A stretch of DNA of 64,000 nucleotides from Pseudonocardia sp. C8 (lineage in GTDB: Bacteria > Actinomycetota > Actinomycetes > Mycobacteriales > Pseudonocardiaceae), in contig NZ_JACMTR010000002.1 in the NCBI RefSeq assembly GCF_014267175.1, positions 2,753,501 to 2,817,500 of the forward strand, given 5' to 3'. Within the stretch, counting starts at the first letter, position 1. Every line of letters begins with the position of its first letter. Position numbers and translations under genes: made by a program. Shown here in pieces: positions 17,563-26,360 of this stretch. Under the pieces are notes generated by a model. That model saw nothing but the letters and a program-made list of their open reading frames with translations. It searched no databases and was not told the origin of the DNA.

Positions 17563-19476
17563 GTGACCGAGGTCAGCGAGCGCGAGGCCCGGCAGGTGGC
17601 CGAGGAGGCCCGCGAATCGACGTGGCGCAAGCCGAGTTTCGGCAAGGAGCTGTTCCTCGGACGCTTCCGGCTCGACCTCATCCATCCCTGGCCCCCGGGG
17701 AAGGCGGAGGCCCGGGGCCGGGGTGCGGAGTTCCTGGACCGGCTGCGCACGTTCTGCGAGCGCGAGGTCGACGCCGCCCGGATCGAGCGGGAGGCCCGGC
17801 TGCCCGACCGGGTCGTCTCCGGGCTCGCCGAGCTGGGCGCGCTCGGTATGAAGATCGACCCCGAGTACGGGGGGCTCGGCCTGTCCCAGGTCGACTACAA
17901 CAAGGCCCTGATGCTGACCGGGTCGGTGCACCCGGCGATCGCCACCCTGCTCTCGGCGCACCAGTCGATCGGTGTCCCGCAGCCGCTGGCCCTGTTCGGC
18001 ACCGACGACCAGAAACGCCGGTTCCTCCCGCGCTGCGCACGCAACGCCATCAGCGCGTTCCTGCTGACCGAGCCCGATGTGGGCAGCGACCCGGCCCGGG
18101 TGCGCACGTCGGCCACGCCCACCGACGACGGCACCGCGTACCTGCTCGACGGGGTCAAGCTCTGGACGACCAACGGGGTCGTCGCCGACCTGCTCGTCGT
18201 GATGGCCCGGGTACCGGCCGCCGAGGGGCGCCGCGGGGGCATCACGGCGTTCGTGGTGGAGGCCGACACGCCGGGGATCACCGTCGAGGCCCGCAACGCG
18301 TTCATGGGCCTGCGCGGCATCGAGAACGGCGTGACCCGCTTCGACCGGGTCCGGGTGCCGGCGGAGAACCGGATCGGGGCAGAGGGCGAGGGCCTGAAGA
18401 TCGCGCTGACGACGCTGAACACCGGGCGGCTGTCGCTGCCCGCGATCTGCGCGGGCTCCGCCAAGTGGTGCACCAAGATCGCCCGCGAGTGGTCCCGGGC
18501 CCGGGTCCAGTGGGGACGCCCGATCGGTGAGCACGAGGCCGTCGGGGGCAGGATCGCGTCCATCGCGGCCACCGCGTTCGCGCTCGAGGCGATGGTGGAG
18601 CTCTCGAGCGTCCTCGCCGACCAGGGCCACCACGACATCCGCATCGAGGCGGCCCTGGCCAAGCTGTACGGGTCGGAGATGGCCTGGCGGGTCGCCGACG
18701 ATCTCGTCCAGATCCGCGGCGGGCGGGGCTTCGAGACCGCCGAGTCCCTCGCCGCCCGGGGCGAGCGCGGGGTGCCGGCCGAGCAGATGCTCCGCGACCT
18801 GCGGATCAACCGCACCTTCGAGGGCTCGACCGAGATCATGCACCTGCTGATCGCCCGCGAGGCCGTGGACGCCCACCTCGCCGCAGCGGGGCAGCTCGTC
18901 GACCCGGACAGCTCGCTCGCCGACAAGGTCGGCGCGGCCGGTCGCGCCGGACGGTTCTACGCGCGTTGGCTGCCCGGCCTGGTGGGCGGTCGTGACCGGA
19001 TCCCGGGCACCTACGCCGAGTTCGGCCCGCTGGCCGGGCACCTGCGGTTCGTCGAGCGGGCGAGCCGGCGCCTGGCCCGGCAGACGTTCTACGGCATGGC
19101 CCGCTGGCAGGCGGGCCTGGAACACCGGCAGCGGTTCCTCGGCCGGATCGTGGACATCGGCGCCGAGCTGTTCGCGATGAGCGCCTGCTGCCTGCGCGCG
19201 GACACGATCGCCACCGGGGATCCCGAGCGTGCCGCGGACGCGCGCGACCTCGCCGACACGTTCTGCCACCAGGCCCGGCTCCGCGTGCAGGAGCTGTTCC
19301 GGCTGCTGTGGACCAACACCGACGCCGTCGACCGGCGCGCCGCCCGGGGGACGCTCGAGGGCCGGTACGCGTGGCTGGAGGAAGGCATCCTCGACCCCTC
19401 GATTCCGGGGCCGTGGATCGCCGAGCAGGCCACCGGGCCGTCGACCGTGCCCGACGTGCGCCGCCGGGTGTGGTGA
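17563..19476 (+). CDS. Long acyl-CoA dehydrogenase (FadE type)
   Basis: At 637 residues this FAD-dependent acyl-CoA dehydrogenase is longer than the usual 380-400. The three canonical parts run from about 70 to 455, including FLLTEPDVGSDPARV (FAD/substrate), VKLWTTNGVVADLLVV, and FEGSTEIMHLLIARE near the catalytic region. The last 180 or so residues form a second helical domain similar to that of VLCAD/ACAD9-like enzymes, which can bind membranes. It should remove two hydrogens at C2-C3 of fatty acyl-CoA. The start is GTG 17563, with GGGGAGG about nine bases upstream. A toxin-antitoxin pair follows 75 bases later; no functional tie is evident. Confidence 0.9.
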   Translation: MTEVSEREARQVAEEARESTWRKPSFGKELFLGRFRLDLIHPWPPGKAEARGRGAEFLDRLRTFCEREVDAARIEREARLPDRVVSGLAELGALGMKIDPEYGGLGLSQVDYNKALMLTGSVHPAIATLLSAHQSIGVPQPLALFGTDDQKRRFLPRCARNAISAFLLTEPDVGSDPARVRTSATPTDDGTAYLLDGVKLWTTNGVVADLLVVMARVPAAEGRRGGITAFVVEADTPGITVEARNAFMGLRGIENGVTRFDRVRVPAENRIGAEGEGLKIALTTLNTGRLSLPAICAGSAKWCTKIAREWSRARVQWGRPIGEHEAVGGRIASIAATAFALEAMVELSSVLADQGHHDIRIEAALAKLYGSEMAWRVADDLVQIRGGRGFETAESLAARGERGVPAEQMLRDLRINRTFEGSTEIMHLLIAREAVDAHLAAAGQLVDPDSSLADKVGAAGRAGRFYARWLPGLVGGRDRIPGTYAEFGPLAGHLRFVERASRRLARQTFYGMARWQAGLEHRQRFLGRIVDIGAELFAMSACCLRADTIATGDPERAADARDLADTFCHQARLRVQELFRLLWTNTDAVDRRAARGTLEGRYAWLEEGILDPSIPGPWIAEQATGPSTVPDVRRRVW

Positions 19477-19503
19477 ACGGGACCGCTCGCCGCCGCGCCC
19501 CAC

Positions 19504-19521
19504 GTAAACGAGAACGTTTAC
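19504..19521. promoter_or_regulatory. Perfect palindrome, probable toxin-antitoxin operator
   Basis: GTAAACG and CGTTTAC are exact inverted arms around AGAA, 31 bases upstream of the antitoxin start and in an AT-richer patch than its surroundings. Toxin-antitoxin operons are usually repressed by their own antitoxin at such palindromes. A -10-like TATCGT lies between it and the GTG. Confidence 0.65.
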
Positions 19522-19551
19522 ACCGCTGTACACGCCGGATATCGTCGGGTC

Positions 19552-19800
19552 GTGCTGCGCGTGAGTGACGAGACCCGGGAGCGCGTGCTGCGGATCGGTC
19601 GTGACGAGTTCGGCGGCGCGTCAGCCGATGAGACGGTGCGACGGTTGATCGACGAGCACTGGCAGGCTGCGGCCGTGGCCGCTGTACGCCGCTATCGCGA
19701 GGCGGACCCCCAGGGATGGGCGGACTACGTCGCCGAGTCCGACGAGATTGCGGCGGCGGATGCGCCGATCGGTGACGAGTGGGTGGCGGACAGGGGGTGA
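19552..19800 (+). CDS. Antitoxin of MazEF-type pair
   Basis: This 82-residue acidic protein starts at GTG 19552. Its first 45 residues (LRVSDETRERVLRIGRDEFGGASADETVRRLIDEHW) look like a ribbon-helix-helix DNA-binding domain of the MazE/VapB kind. The C-terminal half is acidic and probably unfolded until it wraps the toxin. Its stop overlaps the toxin start as GTGA, the classic arrangement. It probably represses its own promoter at the palindrome just upstream. The family assignment rests on context as much as on sequence. Confidence 0.75.
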   Translation: MLRVSDETRERVLRIGRDEFGGASADETVRRLIDEHWQAAAVAAVRRYREADPQGWADYVAESDEIAAADAPIGDEWVADRG

Positions 19801-20138
19801 GTCGGCCACCGATCGAGCCCGGCCATGTGTGGTTCGTGGACGTCGGCCCGGTGCGTGGCCGCGAGCAGGGCAAGGACCGGCCCGCGCTCGTGGTCTCGTC
19901 GCAGTTCCACCTGGACCTCACGATGGGCCACCTGGTGAGCGTGCTTCCGTTGACCAGTGTCGAACGACGTGGCTGGAGGCATCGCGTCCACGTCGCCTCA
20001 GCCGGCGGCTGGGTCATCACCGAGCAGGTCCGCACCGTGTCTGCCGGCCGGTTCCGCCGGCGTGCCCCGGAACTCGCCCTGTCCGAGGACGAGCTCGAGG
20101 AGGTAAGGCGCGTTCTCACCCACATGTTGATCGTGTAG
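19797..20138 (+). CDS. MazF/PemK-family endoribonuclease toxin
   Basis: The 113-residue protein starts with GHVWFVDVGPVRGREQGKDRPALVVSS, a clear match to MazF/PemK toxins (family pattern GDIWxVDLxPxxGxEQxGxRPxLVxS), with the Arg-Pro needed for RNA cleavage. Later blocks, TSVERRGWRHRVHVA and GWVITEQVRTVSAGRF, give the conserved strand carrying Glu-Gln. MazF toxins cut mRNA or tRNA at short motifs and arrest growth when the antitoxin is lost. GTG 19797 overlaps the antitoxin stop. The next gene, on the other strand, ends 15 bases on. Confidence 0.9.
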   Translation: MSRPPIEPGHVWFVDVGPVRGREQGKDRPALVVSSQFHLDLTMGHLVSVLPLTSVERRGWRHRVHVASAGGWVITEQVRTVSAGRFRRRAPELALSEDELEEVRRVLTHMLIV

Positions 20139-20153
20139 GGCTCGCGCAGGCGG

Positions 20154-21350
20154 TCAGAAGTTCTGGACGTGCTGGAACCCGAACCGTCCCTTGATGCACA
20201 GGTGCCCGTGGGTGACCGAGTGGTCGGCCGGGCTGGTCACGTTCACGATCTGCCCGCGCTGGACGTGCAGTTCGAGGTTGCAGCCGACCCCGCAGAACGA
20301 GCAGATCGTGGTGGTCACGGTCTCCTCGTCCGGGTGCCAGTCCCCGGCCTCGCGCCGCTCGTACTCGGCCACCGACTTCAGCGCCCCGGTCGGGCACACC
20401 CCGATACAGTTCCCGCAGTACACACACGCCGAGTCGGGCAGCTCCACGTCGTGCTCGGTGGCGATCCGGGCGTCGAACCCACGCCCGGCCGCGGCGATCG
20501 CGAACGTGTACTGGGCATCGGTGCCGCAGGCGTTGACGCACTTGTAGCACATGATGCACCGCGAGTAGTCCCGCACGTACAGGTCGTTGTCGACCTTCAC
20601 CGGCTGGTGCACGTTCGCCGCGTACCGGCCGTCCGGCGCGCTGTGGTGCCCGGCATGCCGCCGCTCCCGCTCCCCCGCCACACTCGGCGGCGCCGGCGGG
20701 CCGTACCGGGCCGGGTCGACCCCGTAGTCGGCCATCCACCGCTGCACATCCGCGCTGGCCTGGCTCATGTCCGCCGAGGACGCCAGCAGCTCGAGCACCA
20801 TCCGCCGGCTGTGCCGCACCTTGTCGGTATCGGTACGGACCTGCATCCCGTCCTCACACCGGCGGGCACACGACGGGGCCAGCACCCGGGAACCCTCGAC
20901 CTCGACCACACACACCCGGCAGGCATTGATCGGGTCCATGTTCGGCGCCCAGCACAACGTCGGCGTGTCCGCCTGGGCCGGGCTGCCCTCCCGGTGCAGC
21001 GCCTCCAGCACCGTGGACCCCTCCGGCACCCGCACCTCGGTGCCGTCCAGGCTCACCGTGACCATCCGCCGGATCGGACCGAGCATCACCGGCCCACCGG
21101 CCAGGCGTTCGGCCGGTCCGGGGGCGGGTGCGGCCGGGTCGGCGACGGTCACGCCGACGGCGCCGGCCCCGGCCGGCGGGCGCAGGCGGGTGACGCCCTC
21201 GCCGGCGGCCGGCCCACCGCCGGGTGTCTCGGTGCCGGCCGCGCCGTTCGTGGCGACGGCCTCGGCCTCCGGTGCCCCGTCGACGTCGGTGCGCGGCGCC
21301 CGCGAACCACTGCCCGGACCTGCCGGGCCCTTGCCGCTGGTCGTGGTCAT
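20154..21350 (-). CDS. Formate dehydrogenase iron-sulfur subunit: detached N-terminal module of the catalytic chain
   Basis: The 398-residue protein holds electron-transfer domains in NuoG-like order. After a disordered Gly/Ala/Pro tail (1-90) comes a [2Fe-2S] domain (Cys133, 144, 147, 161), then a double 4Fe-4S ferredoxin domain (Cys265, 268, 271, 275 and Cys309, 312, 315, 319). Last is the [4Fe-4S] domain that begins molybdopterin oxidoreductases (Cys350, 353, 357, 385; CSFCGVGCN). It then stops at GRFGFQHVQNF, where single-chain FdhA would continue into RLTRPLV. That continuation is the start of the separate gene at 23290-25233. So the catalytic subunit is split in two. It lies 40 bases downstream of the NuoEF-like gene in one operon. 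Confidence 0.88.
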   Translation of the reverse strand: MTTTSGKGPAGPGSGSRAPRTDVDGAPEAEAVATNGAAGTETPGGGPAAGEGVTRLRPPAGAGAVGVTVADPAAPAPGPAERLAGGPVMLGPIRRMVTVSLDGTEVRVPEGSTVLEALHREGSPAQADTPTLCWAPNMDPINACRVCVVEVEGSRVLAPSCARRCEDGMQVRTDTDKVRHSRRMVLELLASSADMSQASADVQRWMADYGVDPARYGPPAPPSVAGERERRHAGHHSAPDGRYAANVHQPVKVDNDLYVRDYSRCIMCYKCVNACGTDAQYTFAIAAAGRGFDARIATEHDVELPDSACVYCGNCIGVCPTGALKSVAEYERREAGDWHPDEETVTTTICSFCGVGCNLELHVQRGQIVNVTSPADHSVTHGHLCIKGRFGFQHVQNF

Positions 21351-21390
21351 CGCTGCCTCCTCGGTCGTGCACCGGCCGTGGCGGGCCGGG

Positions 21391-23286
21391 TCACCGGTCG
21401 CCCCCGTGGCCGTTCGTGGACGGGTGCCCGCCGGGCGCCGCGATCAGCCCCAGGTCGATCGCCGACTTCACCGCGGACGGTGCGGTCTGGCCGAGCCCGC
21501 AGATCGAGGAGTCCTGCATGACCCGGGCCAGGTCGTCGAGCAGGGCCAGCTCGGTCTCCCGGGACCCGATCGGCGTGTTCCGTTCCAGGCGGGCCAGCGC
21601 CTCTTCCTGGCGGACCGTGCCGACCCGACAGGGCACGCACTGCCCACAGGACTCGTCCCGGAAGAACGCCGCGATCCGCCGCAACGTGCCGGTCAGGTCC
21701 GCGGTCGTGTCGAACACCAGCACCACCCCCGACCCCACCGTCGCCCCGATGTCCCGGGTGCCCTCCAACGTGAGCGGCACGTCGAGCTGGTCCGGGGTGA
21801 CGAACCCGCCGGCCGCCCCACCGAGCAGCACCGTGCGCAGCGTCCCCCGCACCCCACCGGCCAGCTCGAGCAGCTGCCGCAACGTGGTCCCGAACCCGAC
21901 CTCATACACCCCCGGCACGCCGACGGCCCCGGACACGCAGAACAGCTTCGGCCCGGTCGAGCGCCCGCCCCCGATCCCGGCGAACCCCAGCCCACCGATA
22001 TCGAGGACCTCCACCACGTCGTAGAGGGTCTCCACGTTGTTGATCACCGTCGGCTTGCCGAACAACCCCACCGTGGCCGGGAACGGCGGCTTGTTCCGCG
22101 GCTCCCCGCGGAAACCCTCGATCGACTCCAGCAGCGCGGTCTCCTCGCCACAGATGTAGGCCCCCGCCCCGCGGCGCAGCTCGATGTCGAAGGCGAACCC
22201 CTCACCCATCACATCGGCGCCGAGATAGCCCCGCGCCCGGGCGGCGGCGATCGCGTCCTGCAACCGGCGGGTCGCCAACGGGTACTCCCCACGGATGTAG
22301 AGATACCCGGTCGTCGCACCGGTCACGTACCCGGCGATCGTCATCGCCTCGACCAGGCCGAACGGGTCGCCCTCCATCAACACCCGGTCCTTGAACGTGC
22401 CCGGCTCGGACTCGTCGGCGTTGCACACCACATAGTGCGGACGTTCCGGGGCCGAGGCCACCGTCTCCCACTTCACCCCGGTCGGGAACGCCGCCCCACC
22501 CCGCCCGGTCAGCGCGGCGTCCTTCAGCTCGGCGATCACCCGGGTCGGGCCCAGATCCACCGCCCGCCGCAGGGCCGCATACCCGCCACGGGACCGGTAG
22601 TCGTCCAGCGAGGACGGGTCGACCACGCCGACCCGCCGCAGCAGGCGCAGGTGTTCACCGGTGCGGGTCTGCGGGGCACTGACCCCCGCATCGGCGAACG
22701 CAGCATCAGCGACCTCGGCCTGCCGGCCGTCCGGGTCGGCCGGGGCCCGCGCGGCCTCCAGGACGGCCGCCGGCGTGGCCGGGGCCTGCGACAGGTCGGG
22801 TTCCCCGGCGCGCTGGTGCAGCACCGCCGGGGCACGCTCGCACAGGCCCAGGCACGGGCTGCGCACCCAGCACGCCGAGTCCGAGCCGTCCAGCCCCGAC
22901 TCCAGCGCCGTGATGATCTCCTCGCCGCCGTTCGGGCCGCAGGCGACGTCGTCGCACACGTGCACCACCCGCGGCGCCCGCGGCTCCACCGAGAACATCG
23001 CGTAGAACGTCGCGACCCCGTACACCTCGGCCGGCGGCACCGACAGGGTCCGCGCGATGTGGTTGAGCGCCCCCTCGGAGATCCATCCGACCGCGTCGTG
23101 CACGGCGTGCAACACCGGGAGCAGCAGGTGCCGCCGGGACCGGGCCTCGTGACCGCCGTGCGCCGACCGGGTCGGCCGGTCAGCGCTGGTCAGCTCGGCG
23201 GCGGTGGGTGCGAGCAGCGCGAAGGCCGCGTCGACGGCCTCCCGCTCGGAGGTGCTCGGCTCCGCCGACGACAGGTGCAGGTCCAT
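21391..23286 (-). CDS. NuoE-NuoF fusion, diaphorase subunit of NAD-dependent formate dehydrogenase
   Basis: This 631-residue protein joins two Complex I-type modules. The NuoE-like part (about 20-165) binds [2Fe-2S] through Cys111, 116, 145 and 149. The NuoF-like part has the FMN/NADH loop GRGGAAFPTGVKW, NADESEPGTFKDR, GAGAYICGEETALLESIEG and the C-terminal [4Fe-4S] set in DESCGQCVPCR plus SSICGLG. Such fused subunits (FdsB/FdhB-like) pass electrons from formate to NAD+ in soluble molybdenum formate dehydrogenases. It starts at ATG 23286, three bases after the catalytic gene, and is followed by the iron-sulfur gene. The three form one tight operon. Confidence 0.92.
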   Translation of the reverse strand: MDLHLSSAEPSTSEREAVDAAFALLAPTAAELTSADRPTRSAHGGHEARSRRHLLLPVLHAVHDAVGWISEGALNHIARTLSVPPAEVYGVATFYAMFSVEPRAPRVVHVCDDVACGPNGGEEIITALESGLDGSDSACWVRSPCLGLCERAPAVLHQRAGEPDLSQAPATPAAVLEAARAPADPDGRQAEVADAAFADAGVSAPQTRTGEHLRLLRRVGVVDPSSLDDYRSRGGYAALRRAVDLGPTRVIAELKDAALTGRGGAAFPTGVKWETVASAPERPHYVVCNADESEPGTFKDRVLMEGDPFGLVEAMTIAGYVTGATTGYLYIRGEYPLATRRLQDAIAAARARGYLGADVMGEGFAFDIELRRGAGAYICGEETALLESIEGFRGEPRNKPPFPATVGLFGKPTVINNVETLYDVVEVLDIGGLGFAGIGGGRSTGPKLFCVSGAVGVPGVYEVGFGTTLRQLLELAGGVRGTLRTVLLGGAAGGFVTPDQLDVPLTLEGTRDIGATVGSGVVLVFDTTADLTGTLRRIAAFFRDESCGQCVPCRVGTVRQEEALARLERNTPIGSRETELALLDDLARVMQDSSICGLGQTAPSAVKSAIDLGLIAAPGGHPSTNGHGGDR

Positions 23287-23289
23287 CCA

Positions 23290-25233
23290 CTACTCCCCCG
23301 CCACCGGCAGGCCGGTGACCTTCTCGATGCGCACGGCGGTCGCCTTGAACTCCGAGGTGCCGGACTTGGGGTCCCACGCGTCGTTGGTCAGCGCGTTCAC
23401 GTCGACCTCCTCGGTGAAGTGCGGCGTGAACGAGGCGAGACCCGGTCGCAGGGACGGGTCGAGCGCGACCGGTGCCTCCACCGAGCCGCGCCGGCTGGTC
23501 ACCCGGACCTGCTCGCCGTCGGTGATGCCGAGGCGGGCGGCGTCGGCCGCGTCCATCCGCAGCGACTCCCGGCGGCGCAGCGGCGAGGCGTACCCGCCGG
23601 TCTGCACCCCCGAGTTGTAGGCGTCCAGCACCCGGACCGTGGTCAGCCGGATCGGGAACTCCTCGGAGAGCTCCTCGATCGGCGGCACGTGCTCGACCGG
23701 GGTGAACGGGGCCGGTGTGCCCCGCTCGGCGGGGTCGTCGGCCCAGAGCCGGGCGTGCAGCAGTGGCGTGCCCGGATGGTCCTCGGTCGGGCACGGCCAC
23801 TGGATGCCACCCATCGCGTCCAGCCGCGCGTAGCTCATCCCGTGGTGCCAGTTCAGCGACACCGACCGCAGCTCGTCCCACACCTGCTCGGCCGTCGGCT
23901 CACCCCAGTCGTGTCCCATCCGGTCGGCGACGCCGCAGATGATGTGGGTGTCGGGGCGGGCCAGGCCGGGTGGGTCGATCGCCTTGCGGACCCGCTGCAC
24001 CCGCCGTTCGGAGTTGGTGACGGTGCCCTCGTACTCGCACCAGTCCGCCGCCGCCGGCAACACGACATCGGCCAGCTCCGCGGTCGCGGTCCGGAAGATG
24101 TCCTGGACGACGAGGTGGTCGAGCGAGGACAGCAGGTGCCGGGCGTGCAGCGCGTTGGCCTCGGTCTCGGCGGGGTTCTCCCCGATGCAGTACAGCGCCG
24201 AGAGCTCGCCGCGTTCCATCGCCTCGAACATCTCGGACAGGTGCATGCCCTTGTCCGGCGGGATCGGCTTCCCGCCGTAGACGGCCTGGAACCGGGCCCG
24301 GGCGGTGTCGTCGTGCACGTCGTAGCCACCGGGCAGCTTGGCCGGGATCGCCCCCATGTCACCGCCACCCTGGACGTTGTTCTGCCCCCGCAACGGCACC
24401 AACCCCGACCCGTACCGGCCCACATGCCCGGTCAGCAACGCCAAATTGATCAACGCGAACACGTAGTCCGCCGCGTTGTGATGCTCGGTGATCCCCAACG
24501 TCCAGCAGATCTGCGCCCGGTCGGCCCGCGCATAGGCATGCGCCAGCTCCCGGATCGACCCCGCCGGCACCCCGGTGATCTCCTCGGCCCGCTCCAGCGT
24601 GTACGGCTCCACCGACGCCGCGTACTCCTCGAACCCGGACGTGGCCCGCTCGACGAACGCCCGGTTCACCAGACCGGCGTGGATGATCTCCCGCCCGATG
24701 GCGTTGGCGAGCGCGATGTCGGTGCCGACGTCGAGCCCCAGCCACGCATCGGCCCAGTGCGCGGTCGAGGTGTGTCGCGGGTCGACCGAGTACATCCGGG
24801 CCCCGTTGCGCAGGCCCTGCAGCACGTGGTGGAAGAAGATCGGGTGCGTCTCGCGGGCGTTACTGCCCCAGAGGACGAGGAGGTCGGCGTGTTCGGCTTC
24901 CACGTACGCCGAGGTGCCGCCGCCGGCACCGAAGACCGCCGTCAGACCGACGACGCTGGGTGCGTGTCAAGTGCGGTTGCAGCTGTCGACGTTGTTGCTG
25001 CCCATCACCGCCCGGGCGAACTTCTGGGCGGTGTAGTTCATCTCGTTGGTGGCCTTCGAGCAGCTGAACATGCCGAAACGCTCCGCCGGCACGTCCCGGA
25101 ACCCGGCCGCGGCCCGCTCCAGGGCCTCGTCCCACGAGGCGGGGCGCAGCTCGCCTCCGTCGCGGACGAGCGGCTCGGTGAGCCGGACGTGGCGGGGGCG
25201 GAACCCACGACGGGTGCTGGTGGTGCGGGTCAT
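23290..25233 (-). CDS. fdhA: Selenocysteine formate dehydrogenase, molybdopterin catalytic subunit (in-frame TGA = Sec89)
   Basis: With TGA at 24969-24967 read as selenocysteine, the gene encodes 647 residues from ATG 25233, which has GGAGG eight bases upstream. Around the codon it reads [15 protein letters not shown], matching the RV-Sec-HGPSVAGL active site of E. coli FdhF. The frame continues without another stop through [42 protein letters not shown] and the C-terminal molydopterin-binding domain ([10 protein letters not shown]). It oxidises formate to CO2 at Mo-bis-MGD. The N-terminal [4Fe-4S] domain is missing and is encoded by 20154-21350. mobA lies upstream and fdhD close by. Without Sec insertion only an 88-residue fragment would be made, so the host must have selA, selB and selC elsewhere. 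Confidence 0.88.
24926..24969 (-). promoter_or_regulatory. Bacterial SECIS-like hairpin after the UGA codon
   Basis: Directly after the UGA, the coding strand folds as a lower stem GCACC/GGUGC (24963-24959 with 24930-24926) and an upper six-pair stem GUCGUC/GACGGC (24954-24949 with 24943-24938, one G-U pair) closed by the loop GGUCU (24948-24944). The same GGUCU loop lies 18 bases after UGA in E. coli fdhF, where SelB binds it. The spacing here is also 18 bases. GGU-CUG also encodes the conserved Gly-Leu, so part of the match could come from the protein. Confidence 0.75.
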
Positions 25234-25391
25234 CGTCGACCTCCGGTGGTGCAATCCGGGACGGGTCCACCGTAGCAAGCGGGCGACCCACATCACATGA
25301 TCCGGACCGGCAGGAATGTCGTGCCGCGCCCTCCGGGTTCGCGATCTTCGACCGCGCCGGTGCGCAGGGCCCTCGCCGGGATCCGCGAGCC

Positions 25392-26237
25392 CTACCGTCG
25401 CCGGTCGTCGCCGGTGCGCGGGCCCGGCTGTCGGGGGCCGTGGACGGCGACCTCGTCCCCGGTGACGAGCGGGAACCAGGCCGGGAGCGGGCCGTCCGGG
25501 GCGACGGTGTCCCCGCAGGCACGCACCGGCACGCCCAGCTGCCCGGCCGTCGCCGCCCGTGCGGTCCGGGCCCGGTCACCGTCGTGCACCGTCACGGCCG
25601 GCAGCGGGCGGGCCAGCGCGGCGGTGTACTCGTCGGGGGTGTTCACGTTGGTGAGCGAGTCCAGCCGCGGGTCGAGCCGGGCCAGCACCGGGTCCGACCG
25701 CAGCGGTCCCTCCTCGATCCGGTGCACCTCGACCCGGGCGAACAGCGACGGCGGCTTGCCCTCCCCGGCCGCGGTCAGCTCGGCGATCGTGCCCGCCAGC
25801 CCGGTGCGGTAGGCGGCGGCCAGCGGCTGGTGGTGGCCGTGCGCGGCCGGGAGCGCGACGTCGTGCCCGCGCCGCAGGTCCAGCATGCGCGCGGCGAACG
25901 CCGGGTGCAGCAACGGCAGGTCGGTGGACGCGACGAACGCCGCCGCGGCGCGGTCGGCGACCGCGGCCAGCCCGACCCCGATCGCCGGCAGCGGGCCCAG
26001 GCCGGGCACCGGGTCGTCGCACACCTCGGTGCCGGCGGGCAGCTCCGGCAGGGCCTGCCCGGCCGCCCGCACGACGACGACCGGCCCGGCCACCGCCCGC
26101 CCCAGGACGGCCACGGTGCGGGTCAGCAGCGCGGCGCCGTGCCAGTCGAGGTCCGCCTTCGGCGTGCCCATCCGCGACGACCGGCCACCGGCCAGGACGA
26201 TCCCCGCGCCGGGGCGGCGCCCCCCGTACCCACGCAC
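25392..26237 (-). CDS. mobA: Molybdenum cofactor guanylyltransferase (MobA-like)
   Basis: The first 190 residues are a MobA nucleotidyltransferase: [22 protein letters not shown] is the GTP-binding signature and [12 protein letters not shown] the metal-binding region. It adds GMP to molybdopterin, giving the bis-MGD cofactor that formate dehydrogenase needs. The last 85 or so residues (after NVNTPDEY) form an extra domain of unclear role, perhaps MoaD/ThiS-like or specific to this lineage. The start is GTG 26237 and the total length 281 residues. It lies 158 bases upstream of the catalytic gene on the same strand and is divergent from fdhD. Confidence 0.85.
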   Translation of the reverse strand: MRGYGGRRPGAGIVLAGGRSSRMGTPKADLDWHGAALLTRTVAVLGRAVAGPVVVVRAAGQALPELPAGTEVCDDPVPGLGPLPAIGVGLAAVADRAAAAFVASTDLPLLHPAFAARMLDLRRGHDVALPAAHGHHQPLAAAYRTGLAGTIAELTAAGEGKPPSLFARVEVHRIEEGPLRSDPVLARLDPRLDSLTNVNTPDEYTAALARPLPAVTVHDGDRARTARAATAGQLGVPVRACGDTVAPDGPLPAWFPLVTGDEVAVHGPRQPGPRTGDDRRR

Positions 26238-26360
26238 GGCGGTGATCGTAGGCCGCCGGTGCCGGGGTCCGAGACCGGTGCACGCAGGCCCGGCCGGCTC
26301 CTACCCTGGAGGCCGGCCGCTGCCTCCGGGCACCCCGTCGCGGCCCGGAGGGAGACCGAG

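Noticed and set aside
23290..24903. The catalytic formate dehydrogenase as a gene starting at codon 24903, or as a pseudogene
   Set aside because: That start would cut off the active site. Upstream of the TGA the frame continues with homologous residues and a strong ribosome site at 25233, and the TGA lies exactly at the active-site position.
20767..25275. A 1502-residue plus-strand ORF opposite the formate dehydrogenase genes
   Set aside because: Arg/Pro/Gly-rich translation with no domain. The opposite strand encodes three clear iron-sulfur and molybdenum proteins.
25234..25391. A tRNA-Sec gene near the formate dehydrogenase
   Set aside because: A GTTCGCGATC stretch resembles a T loop, but its flanks do not pair into a T stem or an acceptor stem. 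No tRNA fold could be drawn on either strand.
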